A stretch of 64,000 bases of DNA, taken from positions 124,001 to 188,000 of the forward strand of contig NZ_PZJX01000027.1 in NCBI RefSeq assembly GCF_003034915.1, in the 5' to 3' direction. The notes under the pieces are model-generated. The model ran no database searches. It saw nothing but the letters and a program-made list of their open reading frames with translations, and had not been told where the DNA came from. The position numbers and the translations under genes are program-made. How positions within the stretch are numbered: the first letter of the stretch is position 1; each line of letters starts with the position of its first letter. This DNA comes from Mesorhizobium helmanticense (GTDB taxonomy: Bacteria; Pseudomonadota; Alphaproteobacteria; Rhizobiales; Rhizobiaceae). Positions 1-9,477 of this stretch are shown piece by piece.

Positions 1-164
1 GATGCGCACAGGCCGCCGAACACGCTCCTCTTCGCCGCCGCCTCGTCGAGATGGAAGACCTGCGGATCGTATTTGCGGGCGAACGCCTTGATCGCCTCGG
101 GTTCGAACGTATGCGAGCCGAGCGTGATGGTGACGCCGATGCAGAAGAACTCGTCCAATGTCAT
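1..164 (-). CDS. MaoC family dehydratase, partial (N-terminal part)
   Basis: The gene starts at the ATG complementary to 162-164 and runs off the left edge, so only 54 codons are visible. They read as the start of a MaoC-type hot-dog hydratase: the visible stretch holds [16 protein letters not shown] followed by FGGLCAS, the usual substrate-pocket region of the family. The start overlaps the stop of the next MaoC gene in an ATGA arrangement, so the two are translationally coupled and probably form a heteromeric or two-domain-equivalent enoyl-CoA hydratase. The substrate cannot be told. The start and family are clear; the C-terminus is outside the window. Confidence 0.85.
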   Translation of the reverse strand, partial: MTLDEFFCIGVTITLGSHTFEPEAIKAFARKYDPQVFHLDEAAAKRSVFGGLCA

Positions 165-649
165 GAGCGGCCCTGTGCGGCGTCGCGCGCGAGGAACATG
201 ACGGTGTTTTCGAGATCGAAAACGCTTTCGCCGCGCTGGTTGAAAAGCTCGCTGCGCATGGTGACAAGGCCGAGCTGGGGCTTGGACTTGGACAAGCGCT
301 TGGCAAGGACGGTGGTGTTGCCGCTCAGGACGTCGCCGGCCAGCACCGGTTTCTTCCACCGGACCTGGTCGACCCCAGGGGCGCCCTGACAGGTCGAATC
401 GAGCAGGAAGGCGTCGCACAGCATGCGCATGAACATCGCGCAGGTGTGCCAGCCGGAGGCCGCCAGGCCGCCCAGGATGCTGGCCTTGCCCGCCGCCTCG
501 TCGAGATGCATCGGCTGCGCATCGAATTCCTGCGCGAATTCGATGATCTCGGCAGCGCTTACCAGCTTGGTGCCGAGGTCGAGCGACGCGCCCTCGACGA
601 AATCCTCATAGGCCCAGGTCTTTTCGGTGGCCCAAGTCTTTCCGGTCAT
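161..649 (-). CDS. MaoC family dehydratase
   Basis: A 162-residue protein of the MaoC/hot-dog hydratase family, predicted to hydrate enoyl-CoA-type substrates in the cytoplasm. The central helix motif reads [14 protein letters not shown] then [10 protein letters not shown], which aligns with the same motif of the following MaoC gene; the length is normal for a single-domain family member. It is the upstream partner of a coupled pair (4-base ATGA overlap with the gene that leaves the window). Such pairs are common in rhizobial fatty-acid or branched-acid metabolism, but the pathway is not shown here. Confidence 0.85.
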   Translation of the reverse strand: MTGKTWATEKTWAYEDFVEGASLDLGTKLVSAAEIIEFAQEFDAQPMHLDEAAGKASILGGLAASGWHTCAMFMRMLCDAFLLDSTCQGAPGVDQVRWKKPVLAGDVLSGNTTVLAKRLSKSKPQLGLVTMRSELFNQRGESVFDLENTVMFLARDAAQGRS

Positions 650-751
650 AATCTGGAATCCGGTTCAAGATTGTACGATCCACGGATCGGCGTTCCCGGA
701 TGCAGGCCGGACAGGCTTTGGTCAAGTGATTTCTAGTGAGCCAAGCCTTGC

Positions 752-1726
752 TCAGAGCCAGCCGCGGCGGCGGAAATACCAGAACGGCAGGATCGCCGAC
801 AGGATCATCAAGCCAATGGCGAAGGGGTAGCCGAAGTTCCAGGTCAGTTCGGGCATGACATTGAAATTCATGCCGTAGATCGAGGCGACCAGCGTCGGCG
901 GCAGGAAGATGACGGCGGCGACGGAGAAGATCTTGATGATGGCGTTCTGCTCGATCGAAATCATGCCAAGCGTCGCGTCGAGCAGGAAGGAGATCTTCTG
1001 CGACAGGAAGGTGGCATGGTCGGCCAGAGACAGCACGTCGCGCGACAAGGTCTTGATGCGCGCCCGGATGTCCTTGCTCATTTTTGTCTGCGTCGAGGCA
1101 TGGGCGAGGAAGCCAGCGAGGCGCTGCAGCGAAATCAGGCTGTCGCGGATCGAGGAGGCGATGTCCTCCTTGCGGCCGATGGCTTTCAGCAGCTCCTGGA
1201 AATCGCGGTTGCGCTTGGAAACCTTGGTCGATCTCGCCTCGAAGATATCGCGCGAGATCGTCTCGATGTCGCGGCCGGCGCGTTCCAGAATGTCGGCCAG
1301 GCGGTCGACGATGGCCTCCAGCAGGCCGATCAGGATGGTGTCGCTGCTGGTGCACCCGGTCGCCACCTTCTCGGCGCGCAGCGGAAAGGTCGTGAAGGCC
1401 TTGGGTTCGTGGTACCGCACGGTGACCAGCCTGTTGCCGGCCAAGACAAAGGTGACCGGCGACATCAGCGGATCGTCGGCCTCGGTCTGGGCGGGGAGCG
1501 TGGCGGTCATGAAATAGGCGCCGTCCTCGACATAGAGGCGGCTGGAAATCTCGATCTCCTCCATCTCCTCGCGCGTCGGAATGGCGACGCCGAGCCAGGT
1601 TTCGATGGTGGCTTCCTCTTCCTTCGTCGGGCTGAGGAGATCGGCCCAGACCACCCTGTCGCCGCTTGCCAGGAGATCGTCGACGACGCGCAGGCGATCA
1701 TTCTCCACGACGAAGGCCTTGATCAT
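752..1726 (-). CDS. corA: CorA family magnesium/divalent cation transporter
   Basis: A 324-residue CorA-type channel for Mg2+ (possibly Co2+ or other divalents) in the inner membrane. The long N-terminal part is the cytoplasmic funnel. Two hydrophobic helices lie at the C-terminus, about residues 262-284 and 299-318. The first ends in the signature YGMNFN, with GMN at 285-287, followed by MPEL in the periplasmic loop and a basic RRRGWL tail. Length and order are those of a standard CorA. It stands alone between the MaoC pair and ychF, with about 220 bases free upstream. No Mg2+-sensing leader was recognised. Confidence 0.95.
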   Translation of the reverse strand: MIKAFVVENDRLRVVDDLLASGDRVVWADLLSPTKEEEATIETWLGVAIPTREEMEEIEISSRLYVEDGAYFMTATLPAQTEADDPLMSPVTFVLAGNRLVTVRYHEPKAFTTFPLRAEKVATGCTSSDTILIGLLEAIVDRLADILERAGRDIETISRDIFEARSTKVSKRNRDFQELLKAIGRKEDIASSIRDSLISLQRLAGFLAHASTQTKMSKDIRARIKTLSRDVLSLADHATFLSQKISFLLDATLGMISIEQNAIIKIFSVAAVIFLPPTLVASIYGMNFNVMPELTWNFGYPFAIGLMILSAILPFWYFRRRGWL

Positions 1727-1947
1727 CGCCGGTCTCCCTTGCTGGGGCCAAAGAGGTTTTCGTTCGTAGCGACGCGTCGTTTCGGATGCGGGGCGGGGAC
1801 AGGCATATGGACGAAGCCCGGCCGGTGCAGACGCCCCTTAGACCCGTCGCCAGGGGCAGTCAAGCGATGCGGAGAGGCTTGTCTCCAGCCTGCACGAAGC
1901 TGTGATCGGCGGCCGTCGGGCCAGCCGCCGCGAGACCTTTTGCCGGC

Positions 1948-3051
1948 TCAGGTGTTGAACTTGAACAGCATAATGTCGCCGTCCTGGACGACATACTCCT
2001 TGCCTTCGTCGCGCGCCTTGCCTGCCTCCTTGGCCGCCACTTCGCCGCCCAGCGTGACGAAGTCATTGTAGGCGATGGTCTGGGCGCGGATGAAGCCGCG
2101 CTCGAAATCGGTGTGGATGACGCCGGCCGCCTGCGGCGCCTTGGCGCCCTTGTGCACGGTCCAGGCGCGCGTCTCCTTCGGGCCGACGGTGAAGTAGGTG
2201 ATCAGCTGTAGAAGTTCGTAGCCGGCGCGGATCACCTTGTTCAGGCCAGGCTCATCGAGGCCGAGCGTTGCCAGGAATTCCATCTCTTCCTCGTCGCTGA
2301 GCTGGGCAACCTCGGCCTCGATCGCGGCCGAAATGACAACCGTGCGGGCGCCTTGTGCGGCGGCCATCTTTTCCACCGCCCTGGTGTGCTCGTTGCCGGT
2401 GGCGGCGTCGGCCTCGGCGACATTGCAGACATAGAGCACGGGATGCGAGGTCAGAAGGTTCAGTCCCTGCAGGATGCGCAGGTCTTCGGCGGAAATCCCC
2501 TTGAGCAAGATGCGGGTCGGTTTGCCTGCCTGCAGAAGCTCAAGTGCGGCCTCCATCATCGGCAGCACGGTGGTCGCTTCCTTGTCCTTGCCGGACGCGC
2601 GCTTGCGGAACTGCGTGATGCGGCGCTCCAGGCTGTCGAGGTCGGCGAGCATCAGCTCGGTTTCGACCGTCTCGGCGTCGGCGACCGGGTCGATGCGGCC
2701 CTCGACATGGGTGATGTCGTCATCCTCGAAGCAGCGCAGCACATGGACGATGGCGTCGACCTCGCGGATGTTGGCGAGGAACTGGTTGCCCAGCCCTTCG
2801 CCCTTGGAGGCGCCTCGCACCAGGCCGGCGATATCGACGAAGGAGATGCGGGTCGGGATGATCTCCTTCGACTTGCCGATGGCGGCGATCTTCTGCAGGC
2901 GCGGGTCAGGCACCGCCACCTCGCCGGTGTTCGGCTCGATGGTGCAGAAGGGATAATTGGCGGCCTGCGCCGCCGCCGTCCTGGTCAGCGCGTTGAAAAG
3001 CGTCGACTTGCCGACGTTGGGCAAGCCAACGATGCCGCATTTGAAACCCAT
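1948..3051 (-). CDS. ychF: Redox-regulated ATPase YchF (Obg-family)
   Basis: A 367-residue Obg-family P-loop NTPase that binds the ribosome and in this family hydrolyses ATP rather than GTP. The P-loop is GLPNVGKST at residues 9-17. The G4 motif that would be NKxD in GTPases is replaced (CNVAEAD), the hallmark of YchF. DIAGLV gives the G3 region, a coiled-coil insertion follows, and the C-terminal TGS domain ends in VVQDGDIMLFKFN. It is the last gene of the rplY-pth-ychF run; the 96-base spacer after pth shows no terminator. This gene order is widely conserved in bacteria. Confidence 0.97.
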   Translation of the reverse strand: MGFKCGIVGLPNVGKSTLFNALTRTAAAQAANYPFCTIEPNTGEVAVPDPRLQKIAAIGKSKEIIPTRISFVDIAGLVRGASKGEGLGNQFLANIREVDAIVHVLRCFEDDDITHVEGRIDPVADAETVETELMLADLDSLERRITQFRKRASGKDKEATTVLPMMEAALELLQAGKPTRILLKGISAEDLRILQGLNLLTSHPVLYVCNVAEADAATGNEHTRAVEKMAAAQGARTVVISAAIEAEVAQLSDEEEMEFLATLGLDEPGLNKVIRAGYELLQLITYFTVGPKETRAWTVHKGAKAPQAAGVIHTDFERGFIRAQTIAYNDFVTLGGEVAAKEAGKARDEGKEYVVQDGDIMLFKFNT

Positions 3052-3147
3052 TTTGTCTAGTCCTATCGGGAAATCGAGATTTGATGAGGGCTATGGGCGA
3101 TAGGGGTGAGGAACGTCAAGCCCCGCGGCCACGATCAGGGGCGAGGC

Positions 3148-3867
3148 CTAGCCCTTGCCGCCGAACAGCTTCTTCAGCATGGCGGCCATCGGGCCGGTTT
3201 CGGGAAGCTTGGCCGCCGGCTGCTGCGGCCGCGCCTGGCGGATGTGGCTCTGCTGTTTCGGGCCTTCCTGCTTCTGCCCGGCTTTTTCGGGCGCTGCCTT
3301 GCCTTGGACGGCAACGCTGATCTTGTTCATGAAGCCTTGCTCGTCGCCCCTGACGATCATTTCGGCATTGGCGGCGATGGCATCGAGCATCAGATCCAGC
3401 CATTCGCGGTCTGCCTTGGCGAAGTCGCCCAGCACATGACCATGCACGAGTTCCTTGACGCCGGGATGGCCAATGCCGATGCGCACGCGGCGATAGGCGT
3501 TGCCGACATGGTCGTCGATCGAGCGGATGCCGTTGTGGCCGCCGGAGCCGCCACCGGTCTTGACGCGGAGCTTGCGCTCGGCAAGGTCGATCTCGTCATA
3601 GAAGACGGTAAGTGCCGACGGAGCGAGCTTGTAGAAGCGCAGCGCTTCGCCGACCGCCTGGCCGGACAGGTTCATGAAGGTCTGCGGCTTGATCAGGATG
3701 ATCTTTTCGCCGCCAAGCGTGCCTTCGGCGATCAGGCCCTGGAATTTCTTCGACCAGGGCGAAAAGGAATGGCGGCGGGCAATCGCGTCCGCCGCCATGA
3801 AGCCGACATTGTGCCGATTGTTGGCGTATTTCGCGCCCGGATTGCCGAGGCCTGCAAACAGCAGCAT
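3148..3867 (-). CDS. pth: Peptidyl-tRNA hydrolase
   Basis: Releases peptides from prematurely dropped peptidyl-tRNA in the cytoplasm. The chosen ATG (complement of 3865-3867) has a GGAGG just upstream and gives 239 residues starting [14 protein letters not shown]; a GTG two codons upstream sits inside the ribosome-binding site and is less likely. Catalytic His is in the NRHNVGF motif near residue 19, and DEIDL carries the conserved Asp. It has about 45 residues more than typical Pth because of a Q/K/P-rich C-terminal tail, usual in rhizobia. It lies 23 bases after rplY, so the two are surely cotranscribed. Confidence 0.97.
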   Translation of the reverse strand: MLLFAGLGNPGAKYANNRHNVGFMAADAIARRHSFSPWSKKFQGLIAEGTLGGEKIILIKPQTFMNLSGQAVGEALRFYKLAPSALTVFYDEIDLAERKLRVKTGGGSGGHNGIRSIDDHVGNAYRRVRIGIGHPGVKELVHGHVLGDFAKADREWLDLMLDAIAANAEMIVRGDEQGFMNKISVAVQGKAAPEKAGQKQEGPKQQSHIRQARPQQPAAKLPETGPMAAMLKKLFGGKG

Positions 3868-3890
3868 CGTCACCTCCGGGCGGAAAGAAG

Positions 3891-4532
3891 TTACTTCTCT
3901 TCGGCGGCAGGTGCGGCTTCGGGTGCCGCCGCCTCGGCCGTCTCTTCGGTCTCCGGCTTCATCGCCGACGAGCCGGCAACGGTCGCGATGGTGAAGTCGC
4001 GATCGGAGATGACCGGCTTGACGCCGGCCGGCAGCTTGACCGCCGAGATGTGGATCGAATCGCCGATATCGGCTCCGGTGAGATCGACGGTGATGAATTC
4101 CGGGATCGCATTGGCCGGGCAGTGGAACTCGACTTCGTGACGCACGATGTTGAGCACGCCGCCGCGCTTGATGCCGGGCGACTTGTCCTCATTGATGAAG
4201 TGGACGGGCACGTCGACATTGACTTCTGTGTCCTTGCCGATGCGCAGGAAGTCGACATGGACTGGGAAATCCTTGACCGGATCGAGCTGGAAGTCCTTGG
4301 GCAGAACCTGGATCTTCTTGCCGTCGACATCGATCGTGGCGATCGTGGTCAGGAACCCGCCGCCATGGATCTTGTAGTAGATGTCCTTGTAGGTCAGCGC
4401 AATCGCCAGGGGAGGCTGCTTGTCGCCGTAAATCACTGCAGGCACTTTACCGTTGCGGCGAACTGCACGGGCGGACCCCTTACCGACCTGTTCGCGCGCT
4501 TCGGCCTTGAGCTCGTAAGTATCGTGGCTCAT
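3891..4532 (-). CDS. rplY: 50S ribosomal protein L25/general stress protein Ctc
   Basis: A 213-residue long-form L25 (Ctc/TL5 type) that binds 5S rRNA. The N-terminal L25 domain contains [20 protein letters not shown], followed by a beta domain (about residues 100-190) found only in the long form, and an acidic Ala/Glu-rich tail. It heads the cluster rplY-pth-ychF. The roughly 280 bases upstream hold no gene and probably contain the promoter; no ribosomal autoregulatory hairpin could be assigned confidently. Confidence 0.96.
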   Translation of the reverse strand: MSHDTYELKAEAREQVGKGSARAVRRNGKVPAVIYGDKQPPLAIALTYKDIYYKIHGGGFLTTIATIDVDGKKIQVLPKDFQLDPVKDFPVHVDFLRIGKDTEVNVDVPVHFINEDKSPGIKRGGVLNIVRHEVEFHCPANAIPEFITVDLTGADIGDSIHISAVKLPAGVKPVISDRDFTIATVAGSSAMKPETEETAEAAAPEAAPAAEEK

Positions 4533-4811
4533 GGCATTTCCTTTCGCATTGTTCTGGAGCGCTCACGGCCAGCGTGGCTGGGCCGTAAACGTCGAAAGCC
4601 GCCGGGCCTGGATATCCGAAAGCCGGCAGCCGCATAAGCAAGCGGACCTTTGTTCGGGATCACAAGGGAAGGCAGCCTTCCGCCGCGTTGCCTCCAAGGG
4701 TGTCTACGCGGGTGGCGGCTCTATAGCCGAAGGCGGGAAAGGGTGCAAGCCATGGCAGGCAAGGGTGTCGCTAACCTGAATTTCGAGGACAACCGGTACG
4801 CCGCGGCCCGA

Positions 4812-5267
4812 CTACCGGTCACCACTTAACGCGTTGCGCAGCGCCTGGACCTGCCGGTTTAGAGCATCGAGCTGAGACAGCGTCATGCCCGAGCGCTCGA
4901 TGAGCGTTTCGTTGAGGCAGTTGCACTGGACAAGCAGAACGCGACCGGCGGCGGTCAGGTCGACCTGTACCTGGCGCTCGTCGGTCTGGCTGCGCTGGCG
5001 GGTGACGAGTCCTGCCTGTTCCATGCGCTTCACCAGTGGCGTGATGGTGCTCGATTCCAGCGCAAGCCTGTGCGCGATCGCACCGACCGACATGCCGTCG
5101 GCCTCTCCCAGTGCGTTCAGCACGAGATACTGCGGATAGGTGATCCCCATCTCGTCCAGCATCGGCTTGTAGGTGCGATTGATCGCCATGCTGGTGGCGT
5201 AGAGCGTGAAACAGAGCTGGTTGTCCAACGGAAGAGGCACGATACATTCCTTTTGCGGACTGAGCAT
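4812..5267 (-). CDS. MarR family transcriptional regulator, OhrR-like
   Basis: A 151-residue winged-helix repressor. The N-terminal sequence NQLCFTLYATSMAINRTYKP places a cysteine where OhrR proteins carry the peroxide-sensing Cys, and TYPQYLVLNAL starts the DNA-binding domain; VTRQRSQTDERQVQV is the wing. It is divergent from the alpha/beta hydrolase at 5391 and the spacer holds TATCGCGATA-type palindromes, so it probably represses both itself and the hydrolase and is relieved by oxidation. No Ohr gene is present next door, so the inducer is inferred, not shown. Confidence 0.88.
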   Translation of the reverse strand: MLSPQKECIVPLPLDNQLCFTLYATSMAINRTYKPMLDEMGITYPQYLVLNALGEADGMSVGAIAHRLALESSTITPLVKRMEQAGLVTRQRSQTDERQVQVDLTAAGRVLLVQCNCLNETLIERSGMTLSQLDALNRQVQALRNALSGDR

Positions 5268-5289
5268 TCAGATATGTACCACGAAAAAT

Positions 5290-5371
5290 GATATCGCGAT
5301 ATATATTGTTATGGACAAGGGTTTCGGTCTGCGCTAGTCATATTGTTATCGCGATATTGATTATCGCGACA
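5290..5371. promoter_or_regulatory. Operator palindromes between MarR/OhrR-like gene and hydrolase
   Basis: Three copies of a TATCGCGATA core lie in the divergent spacer: a perfect 12-base palindrome ATATCGCGATAT at 5291-5302, TTATCGCGATATT at 5346-5358, and a half-degraded ATTATCGCGAC at 5360-5370. They are the only AT-rich palindromes here and sit in both promoter regions, so they are the likely binding sites of the adjacent MarR-family repressor (inference). Confidence 0.7.
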
Positions 5372-5390
5372 AAAATCAATGGAGATTGAG

Positions 5391-6233
5391 ATGACCAAGC
5401 CCGGCAGCAGCACGATCACCACCAAGGACGGAACCGAGATTTTCTACAAGGATTGGGGAAGCGGCCAGCCCATCGTCTTCCATCACGGCTGGCCGCTGAG
5501 CAGCGACGACTGGGACGCCCAGATGCTGTTCTTCTTGTCGAAGGGCTACCGCGTCATTGCCCATGATCGCCGCGGTCACGGCCGCTCGACACAGACCGAT
5601 ACCGGCAACGAAATGGACACCTATGCCGCCGATGTCGCGGAACTTGTCGCGCATCTCGATCTCAAGAACGCCATCCATGTCGGCCATTCGACCGGTGGCG
5701 GCGAGGTGGCCCGCTATGTCGCGAAGTACGGTTCAGGCGGCCGTGTCGCCAAGGCGGTGCTGATCGGCGCGGTGCCGCCGATCATGCTGAAGACGCCGGC
5801 CAATCCCGGCGGCCTGCCGATCGAGGTGTTCGACGGCTTCCGCTCCGCCCAGGCCGCCAACCGCGCGCAGTTCTTCCACGATGTCGCGGCCGGCCCGTTC
5901 TACGGCTTCAACCGTCCCGGCGCCCAAGTCTCGCAGGCTGTCGTCGAGAATTGGTGGCGCCAGGGCATGATGGGCGGCACCAAGGCGCATTATGATTGCA
6001 TCAAGGCGTTCTCAGAAACCGACTTCACCGACGACCTGAAGGCAATCGACGTGCCGGTGCTGGTCATGCATGGCGACGACGACCAGATCGTTCCGATCGC
6101 CGACTCGGCGCTGCTGTCGGTCAAGCTGCTCAAGAAGGGCGAGCTCAAGGTCTACAAGGGCTTCCCGCATGGCATGGCGACCACCCATGCCGATGTCATC
6201 AACGCCGACCTCCTGGCCTTCTTCAAGGCCTAG
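5391..6233 (+). CDS. Alpha/beta hydrolase (non-heme chloroperoxidase/esterase type)
   Basis: A 280-residue alpha/beta hydrolase of the cofactor-free haloperoxidase/arylesterase group. The nucleophile elbow is [12 protein letters not shown], the oxyanion region [13 protein letters not shown], the acid lies in HGDDDQIVP and the His in [10 protein letters not shown]. An ATG exists four codons upstream (5379), but GGAG at 5381-5384 is correctly spaced for the ATG at 5391. It sits divergently from an OhrR-like repressor with operators between, which suggests induction by oxidant or a small organic molecule. The natural substrate is unknown. Confidence 0.92.
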   Translation: MTKPGSSTITTKDGTEIFYKDWGSGQPIVFHHGWPLSSDDWDAQMLFFLSKGYRVIAHDRRGHGRSTQTDTGNEMDTYAADVAELVAHLDLKNAIHVGHSTGGGEVARYVAKYGSGGRVAKAVLIGAVPPIMLKTPANPGGLPIEVFDGFRSAQAANRAQFFHDVAAGPFYGFNRPGAQVSQAVVENWWRQGMMGGTKAHYDCIKAFSETDFTDDLKAIDVPVLVMHGDDDQIVPIADSALLSVKLLKKGELKVYKGFPHGMATTHADVINADLLAFFKA

Positions 6234-6256
6234 AATCTTCCACTTGGATAGACAGA

Positions 6257-6280
6257 GGCCCCCGCCGTCAGGCGGGTGCC
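6257..6280. terminator. Hairpin between convergent hydrolase and SDR genes
   Basis: A GC-rich stem (CCCGCC at 6261-6266 with GGCGGG at 6271-6276, extended by GGC/GCC outside one mismatch) with loop GTCA lies between the two convergent stop codons. No long T-run follows on either strand, so efficiency is uncertain. Confidence 0.5.
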
Positions 6281-6288
6281 TTGTGCTT

Positions 6289-7038
6289 TCAGGCGATGCT
6301 CAAGCCGCCGTCGATCAGCATTTCCGCACCGACCATGAACGGGCATTCGTCAGAGGCAAGAAACACCACTGCGTTGGCAATTTCCTCGGCGGTTCCGAAA
6401 CGACCGGCAGGCACCAGGCCTACCACAGCTTTCGCGCGCGCCTTCGCCGCCTCGGGATCCAGCCCAAGTTTGTCGTTGAGTGGCGTGTCGATCGGACCCG
6501 GGCTGATCACATTGGCGCGGATGCCGCGCCCTATCAGTTCGCCCGACAGCGTTCGCGCCAGCGAAATCATGCCGGCCTTGGCCAGCGAATAGACGTGCGT
6601 TCCGGCCATTCCCATATGTGCGTTGACCGAGCCGCTGAGGATGATCGACGACGGGTTCGAAAACAGCGGAACGAGCGCCTTGACCAGGAAGTACGGACCC
6701 TTGAGGTCGACGTCGATGCTCCTGTCGAACGCCGCTTCGGTCCAATCGCCAAGCGGACGCAGATCGGCGATGCCGGCGTTGAGGAAGAGAGCGTCGAGCT
6801 TGCCGAAGGATTCCTCGATCCGCCGCGCAATCTCGCTCTGGGCCGTGGCATCCCCGGCGTCGGCGGCAATGACAAGCACATCACCGCCAAGGGTATTGCG
6901 GGCCTCCTCCAAACGGCCCGCATTGGTGCCGGTGATAGCGACGCGCGCGCCTTCCTCAATGAAACGGCGCGCCGTCACCAAGCCGATGCCGCTGGTGCCG
7001 CCGGTAATCAGCGCAGCCTTGCCTTTTAGTCTGGACAT
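6289..7038 (-). CDS. SDR family oxidoreductase
   Basis: A 249-residue classical short-chain dehydrogenase/reductase. Cofactor motif is TGGTSGIG near residues 12-19, NAG follows at the end of beta-4, and the catalytic set is Ser in SGSVNAH, then YSLAK (Tyr-x-x-x-Lys). The PG motif SPGPIDTPL and the C-terminal VFLASDECPFMVGAEMLIDGG are standard. The ATG at 7036-7038 has AGGAAAGG upstream and was preferred over an upstream in-frame start that would add 28 unrelated residues. It is convergent with the hydrolase; the substrate is not deducible. Confidence 0.93.
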   Translation of the reverse strand: MSRLKGKAALITGGTSGIGLVTARRFIEEGARVAITGTNAGRLEEARNTLGGDVLVIAADAGDATAQSEIARRIEESFGKLDALFLNAGIADLRPLGDWTEAAFDRSIDVDLKGPYFLVKALVPLFSNPSSIILSGSVNAHMGMAGTHVYSLAKAGMISLARTLSGELIGRGIRANVISPGPIDTPLNDKLGLDPEAAKARAKAVVGLVPAGRFGTAEEIANAVVFLASDECPFMVGAEMLIDGGLSIA

Positions 7039-7186
7039 AGCGAATGCCTTTCCTGGCGCGGAGCGCTGCGCAGCATCAGGGCTGAGCCCGGCATGTTCAA
7101 CTTGAAGGCGTTGCCGACCCAAATTCTGCCTTCAGAGGTGACCCTATCTAACAGGCTTTTCACCCAGCGTGTGGCGAAAGAAGCAT

Positions 7187-7214
7187 CGAGGGCGCGGCAA
7201 CTGCCGCGCCCTCG
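7187..7214 (-). terminator. Strong hairpin after the MFS gene
   Basis: A perfect 12-base stem, CGAGGGCGCGGC (7187-7198) against GCCGCGCCCTCG (7203-7214) with a 4-base loop, lies 28 bases after the MFS stop on the minus strand and is followed there by a T/C-rich stretch. It is a likely Rho-independent terminator. Confidence 0.65.
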
Positions 7215-7241
7215 TATCAATTCCGGAAGATGAACTGATTT

Positions 7242-8486
7242 TTAGTTGGTCGCCGTTTCCGCCTTCCTGGCTTCCTTCATGTTGGGCAGGAACACCGTCA
7301 GCAGGCCGAGCAGCGGCAAATACGAGCAGATCTGGAAGACGAAATCGATGCCCTTCATGTCGGCGACGACGCCGAGCACCGCGGCGGCGATGCCGCCCAT
7401 GCCGAAGGCGAAGCCGAAGAAGATGCCGGCGATCATGCCGACACGGCCGGGCACCAGCTCCTGGGCAAAGACGACGATGTTGGAGAAGGCCGAGGACAGG
7501 ATCAGGCCGATCAGCACCGTCAGCACCATCGTCCATTCGAAATTGGCGTAGGGCAGGGCCAGCGTGAAGGGCAGCACGCCGACGATCGAGAACCAGATCA
7601 TCGCCTTCTGCCCGTAGCGGTCGCCGAACGGGCCGCCGAGCAGGATGCCTAGTGCCGACGCGCCGAGGAAAAGGAACAGCATGACCTGCGACATCTGCAC
7701 CGACACGCCGAACTTGTGGATGGCGTAGAAGGTGTAATAGCTGGAGAGGCTGGCGATGTAGGCGTTCTTGGTCAGCACCAGCAGCGTCAGCACCGCCAAT
7801 GCCCACATGACTTTGCGGCGCGGGAAGGGCGAGACGAAGGTTGCCGCCTTGCGGTTGGCGAGCGAGGCGCGCAGCCGGCTATACCAGCCGCCAACCTGCC
7901 AGAGCACGATGATGCCGATCAGCGAGCCGACGGCGAACCAGGATATGCTGGTCTGACCGAAAGGCACGACGATGAAGGCCGCCAGCAGCGGCCCCATGGC
8001 CTGGCCGAAATTGCCGCCGACCTGAAACAGCGACTGTGCCAGGCCGAAGCGTCCGCCCGAGGCGAAGCGGGCGATGCGCGAGGATTCCGGGTGGAAGATC
8101 GCTGAACCGATGCCGATCAGCGACGCGCCGACCAGCAGCAGCCAGTAATGCCCGGCATGGGCAAGCACGATCAGGCCGATCAACGAGGACGCCATGCCAT
8201 AGGGCAGCGAATAGGGCATCGGCCGCTTGTCGGTGACCGCGCCGATGACCGGTTGCAGCAGCGAGGCCGTGACCTGGAAGGTGAAGGTCAACAGGCCGAT
8301 CTGCCAGAAATCGAGGCCGTAATTGTCCTTCAGCAGCGGATAGATGGCCGACAGCAGCGACTGCATGATATCGTTGACGCAGTGGCAGAAGCTCACCGCA
8401 AGGATGACGGTGAAGGCCGTCGCTTGCGCCGAGCTGTGGCTGGCCGTCGCTGGTGTGGCGACAGTGGTGGCTGTCGTGTCGGTCAA
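7242..8486 (-). CDS. fsr: MFS transporter, fosmidomycin resistance protein (Fsr) family
   Basis: A 12-helix major facilitator superfamily exporter. Residues near the start (FCHCVNDIMQSLLSAIYPLL), the motif SLLQPVIGAVTDKRPMP, FHPESSRIAR and FQVGGNFGQAMGPLLAA closely follow Fsr. The frame is open to an ATG at 8573, but that would overlap the divergent regulator; a TTG at 8484-8486 has GGAG seven bases upstream and gives 414 residues. The divergent AraC gene probably controls it. Export of fosmidomycin-like drugs is family knowledge; the real substrate here is unknown. Confidence 0.9.
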   Translation of the reverse strand: MTDTTATTVATPATASHSSAQATAFTVILAVSFCHCVNDIMQSLLSAIYPLLKDNYGLDFWQIGLLTFTFQVTASLLQPVIGAVTDKRPMPYSLPYGMASSLIGLIVLAHAGHYWLLLVGASLIGIGSAIFHPESSRIARFASGGRFGLAQSLFQVGGNFGQAMGPLLAAFIVVPFGQTSISWFAVGSLIGIIVLWQVGGWYSRLRASLANRKAATFVSPFPRRKVMWALAVLTLLVLTKNAYIASLSSYYTFYAIHKFGVSVQMSQVMLFLFLGASALGILLGGPFGDRYGQKAMIWFSIVGVLPFTLALPYANFEWTMVLTVLIGLILSSAFSNIVVFAQELVPGRVGMIAGIFFGFAFGMGGIAAAVLGVVADMKGIDFVFQICSYLPLLGLLTVFLPNMKEARKAETATN

Positions 8487-8598
8487 GGCAATGCTCCGAG
8501 GTCTTTCTGGCGGCGAACCGCAGGCAGCCTTATAGGATGGTTGCCAAGCGACTTCTTTCGTGGTTTGGTCCAATAGCTTCGCAAGTGGGCCACATCCA

Positions 8599-9477
8599 AT
8601 GCCACATGGCCGGGAAATTTTTAGAGGTGACGCCGCCGAACTCGGACGTCTGCATCAGTCCCGCTGGCAGTGGCTGGAAGAGGCCGTCGGTCCGGCGGTG
8701 GCGCTGCCGACCGAATATCCCGACGGCTATCACGTGCCCCAGCACCGCCACAGCCGCAGCCAGCTGCTGCATGCGCTTATCGGCGTCGTGCTGGTGACGA
8801 CGCGGCATGGGCGCTGGATGGTGCCACCCGACCATGCGATGTGGATCCCCGCCGGTATCGAGCATTCCGTCGAGATGCTGGGCGATGTCAGCATGCGCTC
8901 GGTCTATGTCATGCCTGATGCCATTTCCGGGCTGCCGGACGGCTTGCGCGTCGTCGGCATCACCGCCCTGATGCACAGCCTGATCGTGGAATCGGAAAAG
9001 CTGCCGCAGGGAGCCGAGCTGGAGGGGCGCGGCGGGCTGATCATGAACCTGTTGCTGCATGAGATCCCGAACCTGCCGGAACGGCCGCTCGGCCTGCCTT
9101 TTCCTTCGGATCCAAGGCTTGCGGCGCTGTGCCGGCGCTTCGTTGCGGCACCTTCGCCGCATGCGACGATCGACGAATGGGCCGATGCCGTCGGCATGAG
9201 CCGGCGCTCGTTTACCCGCGCCTTCCATCGCCAGACCGGGCTGTCGCTGTCGACCTGGCGCCAGCAGGCCTGCCTGTTCGCGGCATTGCCGCGGCTTGCC
9301 GATGGCGAGCCGATCACCAGGGTAGCGCTCGATCTCGGCTATGACAGCGTGCCGGCCTTCATCACCATGTTCAAGCGCATGCTGGGGGCCTCACCGCGCG
9401 GCTATATGCGCGGCGCGCGCGATGCTGGCGAGGGCATGAAGCGACTAACCGGTCCGAGCAGGAGCGCGACGGCTTAG
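8599..9477 (+). CDS. AraC family transcriptional regulator
   Basis: An AraC-type activator or repressor of about 292 residues. An N-terminal cupin-like sensor domain contains [15 protein letters not shown] and [11 protein letters not shown]; the C-terminal double helix-turn-helix contains [20 protein letters not shown] and [20 protein letters not shown]. The ATG at 8599 was chosen; a GTG at 8560 would extend it 13 residues and overlap the longest form of the divergent MFS gene. Its stop overlaps the prs stop tail to tail (TTAG). It probably regulates the adjacent fsr-like exporter. Confidence 0.9.
   Translation: MPHGREIFRGDAAELGRLHQSRWQWLEEAVGPAVALPTEYPDGYHVPQHRHSRSQLLHALIGVVLVTTRHGRWMVPPDHAMWIPAGIEHSVEMLGDVSMRSVYVMPDAISGLPDGLRVVGITALMHSLIVESEKLPQGAELEGRGGLIMNLLLHEIPNLPERPLGLPFPSDPRLAALCRRFVAAPSPHATIDEWADAVGMSRRSFTRAFHRQTGLSLSTWRQQACLFAALPRLADGEPITRVALDLGYDSVPAFITMFKRMLGASPRGYMRGARDAGEGMKRLTGPSRSATA

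Noticed and set aside
606-1355. Long minus-strand frame overlapping the corA and MaoC genes
   Set aside because: It is an Arg/His/Pro-rich shadow of corA in another frame, with no domain and no ribosome-binding site.
1860-2071. Small frame between corA and ychF
   Set aside because: It overlaps the end of ychF in another frame and lacks a start site.
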